64,000 bases of DNA, from positions 1-64,000 of the forward strand of contig CALDTZ010000020.1 of the NCBI GenBank assembly GCA_937924805.1. The letters run 5' to 3'. A program made the position numbers and the translations under genes. The notes beneath the pieces were generated by a model, which made no database searches, was not told the DNA's origin, and was given only the letters and a program-made list of their open reading frames with translations. Shown one piece after another: positions 24,129-33,430 of the stretch (position 1 is the stretch's first letter; each line of letters opens with the position of its first letter). The stretch comes from an uncultured Saprospiraceae bacterium. GTDB taxonomy: Bacteria > Bacteroidota > Bacteroidia > Chitinophagales > Saprospiraceae.

Positions 24129-26526
24129 CGTATTTTTCTTTCTCTGTGGCCTATGGGTGGTAGCACAAAACGAAATTATATTTATTGATGATACTTCCGA
24201 AGTACTCATTGGGGTCCAAGTAGAAGTTATAGGTACAGATCAAGGATATATTTCTGATGAATATGGAGTTGTACGATTGAATAGCAGTGAGTCTAGGAAC
24301 CAAATTATCCGATGTTCATACCTCGGATTTAATAGTGTAGAAATATTGGTTGATGATATTGAATCATACCCGTATTCAATCGTTTTAATACCTTCCGATA
24401 TTATTTTAAAAGAATTGGTCATTGTAGGTAGAAACAATGAGTCATTAAGTAAGATGATATCTCATGTAGAAATGCTTAATGAAAATCAAATTAAGCAGCT
24501 TAAAGTGCAAAATAGTGCTGATGTCTTAATGAATAGTGGTGATGTGTTTGTTCAAAAATCCCAATATGGAGGAGGTAGCCCTATATTACGTGGTTTTGAA
24601 GCTAATAAATTATTACTTGTCGTGGATGGTGTTCGTATGAATAATGCAATATATAGAAATGGACACTTACAAAATGCAATTACTATAGATCATAATAGTC
24701 TGTCTCGAATGGAGATTTTATTTGGTCCAGGGTCACTTATTTACGGAAGTGATGCGTTAGGTGGTGTTATTCATTTTCGAACAAAAAGTCCTAAATTTTC
24801 TAATAGTAAGCAATGGAATAAAAAGCTTAACTTATCCTCGAGCATAAATAGTGTAAATAATGGAGTCTCAATACACGGCGATTTTGCTTTAGCCAATCAA
24901 TGGATAAGTTCTTTTACTAGTATTTCGAGGAATATATTTGGTGATCTTAAAATGGGTTCAAAAAATAGATTAGAAGGTTATGAAGATTTTGGAAAACGAT
25001 TCATCTATGCATCCTTTGAAAATGGAAAAGACACATTGATAAATAATCCTAATCCTTCTGTACAAGTAGGTTCAGGATATAGTCAATGGGATTTTTTACA
25101 GAAAACAAATTTTAAAATAAGCTCAACTACAGAATTGGGATTAAATGTACAATATTCGACGTCCTCGAATGTACCCAGATATGATGCTCTCATTGAGGAA
25201 GAGAGTAGTGGTTTAGTGTTTTCAAATTGGTATTACGGACCTCAAAATAGGTTTATGGTAAGTCCAGTTTTGCGTATTACGAATCCAACAAAGGTTTTTG
25301 ATCGTTTGCAGATTATAACCGCTTTTCAGCGTTTAAGAGAAGATCGAATTAATAGAAGGTTTGGTAGTACAGCAGAAAACTATAATGAAGAAGATATTGA
25401 TGTCTATAGTACGACTATAGATGCAAATAAAGGACTTAGTGAAAATTTAACGCTTCAATATGGAGTGGATTTTCAGGGAAATATTGTCAACTCAATTGCT
25501 TATACTAGGGATATTGTTACAGATGAACGTAATGAGAATATACTTACTAGATATGCAGATGGATCAAATACCTTATGGAATGGAGGGATTTATGGAAAGG
25601 TTAAATGGTTTAACGATGATGAATCATGGAATGTAAGCGTAGGTGCACGTCAAACATTACAAAGTGCGTTTCTTAGTTACAATGATTCTCCCGTTTTTCA
25701 ATGGCCAGATTATTACTATGACGGTATTTCAAGTCAATCAAGCGCATTAGTATGGAATGTTCAAGCAAGGTACAAGTTTGATTTCGTTTCGATTTATAGT
25801 AACATTGGAACCGCTTTTAGAGCCCCGAATATTGATGATTTATCAAAAATCAGAGTAAAAGGTGATGAATTAACAGTACCTAATCCGGATTTAGATCCAG
25901 AAAAGACGTTAAATTTCGAAATTGGCGCTCAAGCTATGTTAAAGCACCATACTTTTCGATTAAATGGATTCAATGCACGATTGACGAATGCTATCATTCG
26001 TGAAGACTATACACTACCTACGGGAGAAAGTATGTATATTTCAGATGGAGATACTTTAAATATCACGGCAAATGTCAACGCAGTAAAAGCACATGTCAGA
26101 GGTATATCTATTAAAATGGAGTCGAACTGGACAACTTTTTTGAAATCTTCCGTTAGTTTCAATATAACAGAAGGAATCATATTGTTAGATAATGAAGAAA
26201 GTAGCCCACTAGGTCATATTCCGCCAACTTTTGGAAAAGCGCAAGTGTCATATACAAAACCAAATTGGAATACTGGATTGTCATTATTGTATAATGGTTG
26301 GAAGCGAATTGAAAACTTTGGAGGATCTGTAGATAATCCAGAACTAGCTACTGCAGAAGGAAGTCCCTCTTGGTATATTATTAATTGGGGTTTTGATTAC
26401 CAATTCCAACAGATAGGATTAGGTGTTGGCGTTGAAAATATATTGGATCATTATTACAGACCATTTGCATCAGGGATAAGTGGTGCTGGACGAAATTATA
26501 AATTTACGATCAATTATAATCTATAG
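24082..26526 (+). CDS. TonB-dependent receptor (haem/haemoglobin-receptor-like)
   Basis: This is an outer-membrane gated barrel of about 814 residues. It has a signal peptide (LLSVFFFLCGLWVVAQ), a carboxypeptidase-regulatory-like domain (about 30-115), a plug domain with GGGSPILRGFEANKLLLVVD and a YGSDALGGVIHF strand, and a 22-strand-type barrel ending in NYKFTINYNL. The plug wording (LRGFEANK, VVDGVRMNNA) is closest to the haem/haemoglobin receptor group, but no haem-specific His motif is certain. The start is ambiguous: ATG 24082 gives a 16-residue n-region, while TTG 24121 gives MLSVFFFL and overlaps the kinase stop by only 8 bases. Its barrel and signal peptide are secure. Confidence 0.9.
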   Translation: MRGQHLPFDYQKWLLSVFFFLCGLWVVAQNEIIFIDDTSEVLIGVQVEVIGTDQGYISDEYGVVRLNSSESRNQIIRCSYLGFNSVEILVDDIESYPYSIVLIPSDIILKELVIVGRNNESLSKMISHVEMLNENQIKQLKVQNSADVLMNSGDVFVQKSQYGGGSPILRGFEANKLLLVVDGVRMNNAIYRNGHLQNAITIDHNSLSRMEILFGPGSLIYGSDALGGVIHFRTKSPKFSNSKQWNKKLNLSSSINSVNNGVSIHGDFALANQWISSFTSISRNIFGDLKMGSKNRLEGYEDFGKRFIYASFENGKDTLINNPNPSVQVGSGYSQWDFLQKTNFKISSTTELGLNVQYSTSSNVPRYDALIEEESSGLVFSNWYYGPQNRFMVSPVLRITNPTKVFDRLQIITAFQRLREDRINRRFGSTAENYNEEDIDVYSTTIDANKGLSENLTLQYGVDFQGNIVNSIAYTRDIVTDERNENILTRYADGSNTLWNGGIYGKVKWFNDDESWNVSVGARQTLQSAFLSYNDSPVFQWPDYYYDGISSQSSALVWNVQARYKFDFVSIYSNIGTAFRAPNIDDLSKIRVKGDELTVPNPDLDPEKTLNFEIGAQAMLKHHTFRLNGFNARLTNAIIREDYTLPTGESMYISDGDTLNITANVNAVKAHVRGISIKMESNWTTFLKSSVSFNITEGIILLDNEESSPLGHIPPTFGKAQVSYTKPNWNTGLSLLYNGWKRIENFGGSVDNPELATAEGSPSWYIINWGFDYQFQQIGLGVGVENILDHYYRPFASGISGAGRNYKFTINYNL

Positions 26527-26529
26527 AAT

Positions 26530-27147
26530 ATGCGATATACTATTTTACTTTTTTTGATGATTATTAGTACGTTTGTTTTTTCTCAAGAAGAATCAAAGGT
26601 TCGGAAAACAGAAATTGGAATTGATGTTACTTCTTTAATAACGAGTACTATTGGTAATGGAATTAATCCTTCTATTTCTGATTTTCCTTTTACAATTAAG
26701 AATAGGATTAAAGAAGAAAACAGATACTTTAGGATAGGAATGGGGGTTAATGTTGCAACAAGTTTAGATTTGTTTACTGACCAATCGAGTAAGTCATCAA
26801 GGTACAATCTTCGTTTAGGTGTTGAAAAAAGAGAAGCAATAGGAGGACGATTCAGTTTGTTGTATGGCTTAGATTTGTTTGGAAAATATTCCAAACAAAC
26901 AATAGGTAGTTCATTTGCTGATATTGAAAATCTAGGTCTAACATTCGGGACAAGTCCTTTTTTGGGTGTTCAGTTTAAAATCAACAATAGGATTGCTTTA
27001 GAATTAGAATCATCATTTAGTGCATCTTATACATATCAAAAAAATGCTTTAATTATAGAATCAAATCCTCCAGATGAAGAAAAATCTAACCAATTTTCTG
27101 CTAGGATCATATTACCCCAGTGGTTATTTTTAATCGTGAAATTTTAG
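26530..27147 (+). CDS. Small outer-membrane-like protein (paralog A)
   Basis: This 205-residue protein is exported: signal peptide MRYTILLFLMIISTFVFSQ. It starts 3 bases after the TonB-receptor stop, so it belongs to that operon. The mature part has a beta-barrel look, with IGIDVTSLI, FRIGMGVNV, YNLRLGVEKR and a C-terminal aromatic strand (LFLIVKF). It shares an arrangement with the next gene: a short VTSLI/VSPLLFRLIP segment and then an RxGxGxxxxS strand. I do not recognise a named family. A role in stabilising or sensing the receptor is possible but only inferred from context. Confidence 0.7.
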   Translation: MRYTILLFLMIISTFVFSQEESKVRKTEIGIDVTSLITSTIGNGINPSISDFPFTIKNRIKEENRYFRIGMGVNVATSLDLFTDQSSKSSRYNLRLGVEKREAIGGRFSLLYGLDLFGKYSKQTIGSSFADIENLGLTFGTSPFLGVQFKINNRIALELESSFSASYTYQKNALIIESNPPDEEKSNQFSARIILPQWLFLIVKF

Positions 27148-27151
27148 AAAT

Positions 27152-27703
27152 ATGAAATGGGTATTGATTATTTCTTTTTGTTTAATTAGCTTTTCTTCTT
27201 TTTCTCAGATTGAGTTGGATTCTGTTGTGTTTGAGGAGTCCAAACCGTTTAGAGAAGTTTCCCTTAATGTAAGTCCTTTATTGTTTAGATTAATCCCGTT
27301 TTCGCTAGATCAACCTGGCACGGGCCCTTTTAGTTTTGCCTATGCATGGGGACGTGATGAACATGCTTTTAGATTTGGATTAGGCTTCGATATTCTCAGT
27401 AATAATGCATTCGAAAGTTATGCACTTATTCGAGTTGGTTACGAATACAATAGGCCATTAATTAAGAATTTAATTATAAACTCTAGTTATGATTTTTGGA
27501 TTGGAGGGGGCGGTTTTAATCTTCCAAATAAAAGAAATGATGCGGACGCTATTGTCGGTTTTGCAATGGGGTTGGGAATCAAGTATTTTATAACTGACCA
27601 GGTTTTCTTTTCAACAGAGTCTCATTTTTATATTGGGACCTATGATGGGTTTATATTAAATGTAATTCCGCCAGTAAGTGTAATGTTTGGATTTAGAATT
27701 TAA
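27152..27703 (+). CDS. Small outer-membrane-like protein (paralog B)
   Basis: This 183-residue exported protein has a signal peptide (MKWVLIISFCLISFSSFSQ) and a beta-rich body with a glycine-rich FWIGGGGFNLP turn and a C-terminal VMFGFRI strand, which is the usual outer-membrane insertion signal. It begins 4 bases after paralog A and resembles it in the strand order, so a duplication is likely. Its 3' end overlaps the 3' end of the next, minus-strand gene by 11 bases. Function unknown. Confidence 0.7.
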   Translation: MKWVLIISFCLISFSSFSQIELDSVVFEESKPFREVSLNVSPLLFRLIPFSLDQPGTGPFSFAYAWGRDEHAFRFGLGFDILSNNAFESYALIRVGYEYNRPLIKNLIINSSYDFWIGGGGFNLPNKRNDADAIVGFAMGLGIKYFITDQVFFSTESHFYIGTYDGFILNVIPPVSVMFGFRI

Positions 27704-28544
27704 ATCCTAATGAAACTTGGAATCCTAAATGAACGTCTTTATCTTCTCTGAAAACAAATTTGTCTCCATTATATTCACTTAGTGAAATATCGACAACATC
27801 ATTGGTTTGATCAAACAAACCTAACTCAGCTCGACCACTAATGTAAAAGCTTTTTCGAATGTAGTAGGTTGCCCCCGTTAATAACGACATATTGAACCAA
27901 GGAAAGAGTTCTTCTTTATCATATTCAGCATCTAAATGATAATATGCACCGACAGCACCTGGTATAACCACAATATCATCTCCTCTAAAAACTTGAGGAG
28001 CATATAATGATGTTTTTACCCCTCTAGGATCATCTTCATAATATTGATAGTTCAATGATTGCTCAAAGAAAAAATCATCGGGAGCATTTGTACTTGTAAA
28101 ATTTAATAACCCAGTACCAAGTGGATTAATTAAAAAATCAAAGCTTACTCCAGCAAATAATTCAAATTTCTTAAATGGTTTTAAGTATACAGATAACGGC
28201 AAGGATATATATGCATTGGAAATATTAAGTAGCATATCTACTTCACCTTCTTCAAAATAAGGGTCAAGTCCATCAAACCCATGATAATAACCCAATCCTT
28301 CAAATTTTCTTTGCGTACCTTTTTGTTGATAGACAAGTTCCGCTGTTACACCAACTATGGATGTAAATGGATAACTGTAGTTAATACCAAAATGAAAACC
28401 ATTACTATATCCATAAGATTCCCCACTTTCAAGTGGGCCAATAAACTTAGAAAAATCTAATCCAGCCCTTACACCTACCTTAGGACTTTGTGCACTCAAT
28501 ACAACTGGAAACAATAGTAAAACGAAGATTAAATTTTTCAACAT
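27693..28544 (-). CDS. Outer-membrane beta-barrel protein (PorT-like fold)
   Basis: This 283-residue protein has a signal peptide (MLKNLIFVLLLFPVVLSAQ) and a body typical of the Bacteroidota PorT-like outer-membrane beta-barrel domain: GVRAGLDFSKF, HFGINYSYPF, AELVYQQKG, then a final HLGFQVSLGFKF strand ending in Phe. It is transcribed toward the paralog B gene, with tail-to-tail overlap, and is divergent from trmB. It may be functionally separate from the receptor operon. The family tells only the fold, not a substrate. Confidence 0.8.
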   Translation of the reverse strand: MLKNLIFVLLLFPVVLSAQSPKVGVRAGLDFSKFIGPLESGESYGYSNGFHFGINYSYPFTSIVGVTAELVYQQKGTQRKFEGLGYYHGFDGLDPYFEEGEVDMLLNISNAYISLPLSVYLKPFKKFELFAGVSFDFLINPLGTGLLNFTSTNAPDDFFFEQSLNYQYYEDDPRGVKTSLYAPQVFRGDDIVVIPGAVGAYYHLDAEYDKEELFPWFNMSLLTGATYYIRKSFYISGRAELGLFDQTNDVVDISLSEYNGDKFVFREDKDVHLGFQVSLGFKF

Positions 28545-28698
28545 GATTTATTAATTATTAACTAGAACGCAAATTTCTTAAAATTCTTTTGAAGCATGTG
28601 ATTATTCTAGTTTAATTTCGTGGTTTCTATTTATTTAGTAACATATTTCATTCGTAAATTAGAATTGACCATTAAAAACATATACGTTAAACGCTAGT

Positions 28699-29394
28699 AT
28701 GGCAAAGAAAAATAAATTAGAAAAGTTTTCCGAACTCTTAGTTTTTGATCATGTTTATGAAAACTTTTCACCTCATGATGATATTCTACTTGGTGCAAAT
28801 GGTGAAAAATGCCAAATGAAAGGGAATTGGAAGTCAAAACATTTCAAAAATGATAACCCTTTGGTTTTAGAGTTAGCTTGTGGTCGAGGAGAATATTCAA
28901 TCGGTTTGGCCAAGATGTACCCTGAAAAGAATTTTATAGGTGTTGACATCAAAGGAGCTAGGATTTGGAAAGGAGCGGTTGATTCAAAGGAACAAAATTT
29001 GTCCAATGTGGCTTTTTTACGAACAAGGATTGAATTTATTAAGGATTATATCGATGTAAATGAAATAGATGAGTTATGGATCACATTTGCAGATCCTTTT
29101 TTAAGGGAAAGTAAACATAATAGAAGATTGAGTTCTTTATTTTTTTTAAATCTTTATTCAACAATTTTAAAGCCAAAAGGCTTGTTGCATATAAAGACAG
29201 ATAGCCCAATATTATATTATTACAGTTTAGAAACGCTATCGCAACATGAACATTTTAGAATCTTATACCACGAGCAAGATATTTATAACGCTTTTTATAT
29301 CGAAGATTACCTAAAGATTAAAACGTACTATGAGAAACAACATTTGGAAAATAAACGGACAATAAAATATATTCAAGCTTCTTTATTGAAATAA
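28699..29394 (+). CDS. trmB: tRNA (guanine-N7)-methyltransferase TrmB
   Basis: This methylates G46 in the variable loop of tRNA using S-adenosylmethionine. Visible motifs: SAM-binding LELACGRGEYSIGLAKMYP (about 54-72), the acidic IGVDIKGARIW strand, and the TFADPF motif, the counterpart of the family's FPDPWPK, followed by SKHNRRL. The length of 231 residues is typical of Bacteroidota TrmB. The Trp and Lys of the classic DPWPK are replaced by Phe and others, which is a recurring variant in this phylum. It is a single-gene unit, ending in a shared terminator with pckA. Confidence 0.92.
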   Translation: MAKKNKLEKFSELLVFDHVYENFSPHDDILLGANGEKCQMKGNWKSKHFKNDNPLVLELACGRGEYSIGLAKMYPEKNFIGVDIKGARIWKGAVDSKEQNLSNVAFLRTRIEFIKDYIDVNEIDELWITFADPFLRESKHNRRLSSLFFLNLYSTILKPKGLLHIKTDSPILYYYSLETLSQHEHFRILYHEQDIYNAFYIEDYLKIKTYYEKQHLENKRTIKYIQASLLK

Positions 29395-29411
29395 AGCTGA
29401 TTTTGAAATAC

Positions 29412-29450
29412 AAAAGGGAGTACATCACTATTGGTGCACTCCCTTTTATT
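29412..29450. terminator. Bidirectional terminator between trmB and pckA
   Basis: AAAAGGGAGT (29412-29421) and ACTCCCTTTT (29438-29447) are a perfect 10-bp inverted repeat with A- and T-rich flanks, so it can act in both directions for the convergent trmB and pckA genes. Confidence 0.85.
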
Positions 29451-29473
29451 CGTTTCAAAATTATTTTAGTAAA

Positions 29474-31096
29474 CTAGTACTCAGCTAAACACATTTTTAC
29501 AGCGTCATTTACCGTTGATTCGTACCGTTTAAAATTTTCTTTAAATAAATCTTTCAAATAAGTAGCACTTTCAGTATATGCCTCTTTATCACTCCATGTT
29601 TCCATTGGGTTTAAAACCTCATTAGGAACATCAGGACAAGAAGTAGGAATGCTTAACCCAAAATGAGCATCCTTCTTGAAGTTGATACTATCAAATGTCC
29701 CATTCAAGGCAGCTTTAATCATAGATCTAGTATAGACCAATTCCATTCTTTCACCAACACCATAAGACCCGCCTGTCCATCCAGTATTTATAAGCCAAAC
29801 CTTTATTGGTTTTTTACTTTTGATTTTACTTTCTTCTAATTTTTTACCCAGCATATTAGCGTAAGTAGTTGGGTTTAATGGTAGAAAAGGTAGTCCAAAA
29901 CAAGAAGAAAATGTTGCTTGTGGTTCGTTAATACCAGCTTCTGTACCAGCTACTTTTGCAGTATATCCTAATAAGAAATAATACATCGCTTGGTCATTAT
30001 TTAATTTAGAGACTGGTGGTAAGACACCAAAAGCATCACAGGTTAAAAAGAAAATATTCTCTGGAACATCACCCCTTGAATTAAACATAATATTGTCAAT
30101 ATGATTTATTGGGTAACTAACTCGAGTGTTTTGAGTTTTGCTGCTATCCTTGAAATCAATATTTCGAGCATTCTCATCTTTAAAAACAATATTTTCAACA
30201 AGTGCTCCGAATTTTATTGCTTTAAAAATTTCGGGTTCTTTTGATGCTGATAAGTTTATTGTTTTTGCATAGCATCCACCTTCAAAATTAAAAACATTTC
30301 CTTTTGACCATCCGTGTTCATCATCTCCAATCAACTTTCTATGAGGATCTGTCGACAAGGTTGTTTTACCTGTTCCAGAAAGGCCAAAAAATAATGCAGT
30401 ATCTCCATTTTTGCCCACATTTGCTGAGCAATGCATAGGGAATACATTATGTTCCATAGGAAGTAAATAGTTAAGAACACTGAAAATTCCTTTTTTGATT
30501 TCTCCCGTATAAGCAGTACCACCGATAATGATCGTTTTTTTCGTAAAACTTATAGCTGCAAAGTTTTCTTGTCTAGTACCATCTGTTTCAGGATTTGCCA
30601 TACATCCAGGTGCAGCTAAGATTAGCCAATCATGATTAAAATCTGTAATCTCGGACTCTTTTAACCTCAAAAACATATTGGAAGCAAATAAATTTTGCCA
30701 AGGAAATTCATTAACAACTCTAATGTTTAGGCTATATTTAGTGTAAGCACATGCGTATGCATCTCGAACATATACTTCATCAAGTTGATTAATATGATCT
30801 AATACTTTGCCATGAAGTTTGTCAAAATGAGCCTCGCTCATAGATATATTAATATCACCCCAATGTACATTGTCAGTGGTAATTGCGTCTTTTACAATGT
30901 ACCTGTCTTTTGGAGATCTACCGGTAAATTTACCAGTGTCAATGGATAAAGCTCCACTATCCGTAAGCTTTCCTTGACCTTTAAGTACCGTACTTTCAAC
31001 AAGCGATGCTGGAGATAGATTCCAATGCACTTTTTTAGTGTGAACGCCCACACTTGCTAGATCGAAGTTAGGGTTCTTGATTACATTATTATTCAT
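29474..31096 (-). CDS. pckA: Phosphoenolpyruvate carboxykinase (ATP)
   Basis: This converts oxaloacetate and ATP to phosphoenolpyruvate and CO2, the first committed step of gluconeogenesis. The ATP-type enzyme is identified by its P-loop GLSGTGKT (238-245), the kinase-2 motif GDDEHGW (257-263), the GRSPKDRYIV substrate segment (about 59-68) and NTGWTGGSYGVG near the C-terminus. The length of 540 residues is normal. A TAnnTTTG element at 31124-31131 lies 27 bases upstream. It is monocistronic and shares a terminator with trmB. Confidence 0.98.
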   Translation of the reverse strand: MNNNVIKNPNFDLASVGVHTKKVHWNLSPASLVESTVLKGQGKLTDSGALSIDTGKFTGRSPKDRYIVKDAITTDNVHWGDINISMSEAHFDKLHGKVLDHINQLDEVYVRDAYACAYTKYSLNIRVVNEFPWQNLFASNMFLRLKESEITDFNHDWLILAAPGCMANPETDGTRQENFAAISFTKKTIIIGGTAYTGEIKKGIFSVLNYLLPMEHNVFPMHCSANVGKNGDTALFFGLSGTGKTTLSTDPHRKLIGDDEHGWSKGNVFNFEGGCYAKTINLSASKEPEIFKAIKFGALVENIVFKDENARNIDFKDSSKTQNTRVSYPINHIDNIMFNSRGDVPENIFFLTCDAFGVLPPVSKLNNDQAMYYFLLGYTAKVAGTEAGINEPQATFSSCFGLPFLPLNPTTYANMLGKKLEESKIKSKKPIKVWLINTGWTGGSYGVGERMELVYTRSMIKAALNGTFDSINFKKDAHFGLSIPTSCPDVPNEVLNPMETWSDKEAYTESATYLKDLFKENFKRYESTVNDAVKMCLAEY

Positions 31097-31123
31097 TGAT
31101 TTATATGATTTTATTAACGATTA

Positions 31124-31131
31124 CAAACCTA
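31124..31131 (-). promoter_or_regulatory. -7 promoter element of pckA
   Basis: Minus-strand TAGGTTTG matches TAnnTTTG exactly, giving a leader of about 21 bases to the pckA ATG. No -33 box stands out. Confidence 0.5.
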
Positions 31132-31188
31132 CCACATTATTGAAGAAGGTATAGGAATAAAGCCAACATTTTACCAACAAGTAAGAGA

Positions 31189-31704
31189 TTACCAGGTTTT
31201 TTCGATCACTGGGTTGACAACCCATTTGCTCCATTTTCGATCGTAAGTATGCAATTTTTTTGTAGGCATACCTTTTGCGTCGTGGAGTTCATATCCAGCA
31301 TTCGCCCATTCAAAAATACTTCCATACAAGTTGTAAACATTTTGAAACCCAGCTTCTTGTAGTTTTTCACCCATCTTTTCACTTCGATATCCAATCGAAC
31401 AATAAAGAACGATAGGTTTATCTTTATTTATTGTGTCCAAACTTTCAAAATCAGGATCGTCGAAACCAAAATATTGAGCATCAGGGATACGACTCAAGTC
31501 GTATTCTTCCGTTTCCCGAGCATCGAGAATAAGAACACTTTTTTCCATGTTTTTCAAATCATGCACACTAATTACAGGTACACTATAATTGAGTACAGAG
31601 TTTATCTCATTTTCAAACTTAGGATTCGAGGTATAACTTGCTGCTTGCGCAAATGAATGGTTTATCGTAAATAAGACAACAACCATAACAAGCATTATTT
31701 TCAT
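31189..31704 (-). CDS. Exported rhodanese-like domain protein
   Basis: This is a single rhodanese domain with a signal peptide (MKIMLVMVVVLFTINHSFAQ), so it works outside the cytoplasm. The domain carries VLILDARETEEY (the CH2A-like start) and the active-site loop YCSIGYRSE with the sulfur-carrying C102 of the trimmed protein. Arg in the loop supports a persulfide function. I use the ATG at 31704, since the longer start at 31734 overlaps the mvaD stop and puts ten polar residues before the signal peptide. It is probably co-transcribed with mvaD, 7 bases upstream. The substrate is unknown. Confidence 0.87.
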   Translation of the reverse strand: MKIMLVMVVVLFTINHSFAQAASYTSNPKFENEINSVLNYSVPVISVHDLKNMEKSVLILDARETEEYDLSRIPDAQYFGFDDPDFESLDTINKDKPIVLYCSIGYRSEKMGEKLQEAGFQNVYNLYGSIFEWANAGYELHDAKGMPTKKLHTYDRKWSKWVVNPVIEKTW

Positions 31705-31711
31705 TCTATTT

Positions 31712-32770
31712 TTAAAGTAATTTTTCAGGTCCATTTCCTATTTGATCTTTTATTATTTTGCCGTTGTGACAGAATGTTTTTAATTCTTTATTTATAAACG
31801 ATTCGACTTCTTTTTTAATTCCATCAGGATATAATAAATGAAGATTCGGCCCAGCATCTAGTGTAAAATAAATAGGGAGTTTCGTCTTTTGTCTAAAAGA
31901 TCGAATTAGATTTATAACATGGAGTGTATTGGGTTCCATTAAAATATAGGAAGGATCAGAACACATCATTAAAGCATGTAGCGTCAATGCTTCATCTTCA
32001 ACTATTTTACCAAAGCTTACGATGTCACCAATTTTCATTGATTCTGTCAAATGTACTAGTCGCTCGTTTGCTTGCTTATATCTTTCTTCAGCATAAGGAT
32101 TGTTATCCATGAGTTTATGACCTGCCGTAGAGGATACAGATTTTTCATTTGGTGAAATAATAAGTATATCATCATGAAAATTATCAAAAATTGGATGTAA
32201 AAATTCATCAACTTGAATAGCGTATTCATTTGAACTTTTAAAGGAAGGATGTTCTCCCCAAATAGCTAACTTCGGAATTATAGACCTAGAAGCAGATCCA
32301 CTCCCTAATCTCGATACATGGGACGTTATTTTTGTAAATTCTAATTTTGATAAGGTTTTGCCTTCTATTTTTTGTTTTATATCAATTAAGCATAATGCTA
32401 ATGCAGACATCGCAGATGCTGAAGATGCAATACCAGAGGAATGAGGAAACGAATTTTCACTGTCAATGTTCAACGCTATATTTGATAAAAAAGTGAATTC
32501 GTCTTTGATAGAAAGTAAAAATGAAATAATTCTATCTTCAAAGGCCTTGTTGGATTTTCCTTCAAATGTAAAATTGACCACAAGATTCTTTATCCTTGCA
32601 GGGTCGTGGGTATAGTTTATTTGTGTTATAGAATATGCATTGGATAGCGTAAAACTAATCGATGCATTTTTAGGAAATTGCCTTCCATATTTACCCCAGT
32701 ATTTTACTAATGCAATATTTGAAGGGCTTTTCCACTTGACCTGACCTTCCGTCTTTGATGGTAATATCAT
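31712..32770 (-). CDS. mvaD: Diphosphomevalonate decarboxylase
   Basis: This GHMP-superfamily enzyme makes isopentenyl diphosphate from mevalonate 5-diphosphate with ATP. Motifs: SNIALVKYWGK (17-27), the GHMP loop FPHSSGIASSASA (108-120), SGSASRS with R162, and the catalytic aspartate D305 in FTLDAGPN. The length of 352 residues is close to the family's usual 320-400. Its presence implies the mevalonate route to isoprenoids rather than the DXP route, as in Flavobacteria and some other Bacteroidota. It starts 9 bases after the DUF4294 gene. Confidence 0.94.
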   Translation of the reverse strand: MILPSKTEGQVKWKSPSNIALVKYWGKYGRQFPKNASISFTLSNAYSITQINYTHDPARIKNLVVNFTFEGKSNKAFEDRIISFLLSIKDEFTFLSNIALNIDSENSFPHSSGIASSASAMSALALCLIDIKQKIEGKTLSKLEFTKITSHVSRLGSGSASRSIIPKLAIWGEHPSFKSSNEYAIQVDEFLHPIFDNFHDDILIISPNEKSVSSTAGHKLMDNNPYAEERYKQANERLVHLTESMKIGDIVSFGKIVEDEALTLHALMMCSDPSYILMEPNTLHVINLIRSFRQKTKLPIYFTLDAGPNLHLLYPDGIKKEVESFINKELKTFCHNGKIIKDQIGNGPEKLL

Positions 32771-32779
32771 GGATTCTTT

Positions 32780-33430
32780 TTACTTATTGTCGTCTTGTTC
32801 AATACGATAGGATACATCAAAATCATTAAGCACGGCATCTAAAATTTCATACTTTCCTGGTGTGTATCCCTCTTTTAAATCATATGAATATAATTTTGCA
32901 AACCCACTCCAATAGGTTGCCGTAAAAGATCCTCTGAGACCTTTAATGAGGTCAAACATTGATTTGTCGAGCTCTTTTTCAATCATTTTAATCATGATTT
33001 TACCTTGAAGTTTTGTGAATTTCATTAGAGGTTCCTCGAAATCTGTCTTTAGTTGCTTTTGAAGTTTTTTGATATGTTTTTTTCGTTTACGCCTATTCAT
33101 TGTTTCTGTAGCATACTCGACTTCTCTAAATATTTTGATCGCTTGTTTTGCATATGGATACACAAAAGCAGCATACCGCTTAAATTTCATATACTTTTTG
33201 TAATCAGCATCAGATTTGAAACTACGTAAAGAGGTAATGCTTATATCATCTAGATTAGCCATTATTAAAGTATCACCTTCTTCGGTAACCATAGCTGTCA
33301 TGACAATCCCGTCCACAGCAGTTTCAAACATTTCTAATTCATTTTGAATTGGAGGAAGGGTTTCAGATGTATCTTGTGCAAATACTCCTGTGCTTAAAAG
33401 AAGAAAACAAAATAATTGTAGGCTTTTCAT
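32780..33430 (-). CDS. DUF4294 family exported protein
   Basis: This protein has a signal peptide (MKSLQLFCFLLLSTGVFAQ), an N-terminal beta-rich part (DGIVMTAMVTEEGDTL) and a strongly basic and charged helical region (RRKRKKHIKKLQKQL at about residues 108-122, then a helix rich in Lys and Glu). This layout matches DUF4294, a Bacteroidota-specific family of unknown function. I start it at the ATG at 33430, since the TTG/ATG further upstream would place DVIII before the signal peptide. It is the first gene of a minus-strand unit with mvaD and the rhodanese. Confidence 0.85.
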   Translation of the reverse strand: MKSLQLFCFLLLSTGVFAQDTSETLPPIQNELEMFETAVDGIVMTAMVTEEGDTLIMANLDDISITSLRSFKSDADYKKYMKFKRYAAFVYPYAKQAIKIFREVEYATETMNRRKRKKHIKKLQKQLKTDFEEPLMKFTKLQGKIMIKMIEKELDKSMFDLIKGLRGSFTATYWSGFAKLYSYDLKEGYTPGKYEILDAVLNDFDVSYRIEQDDNK

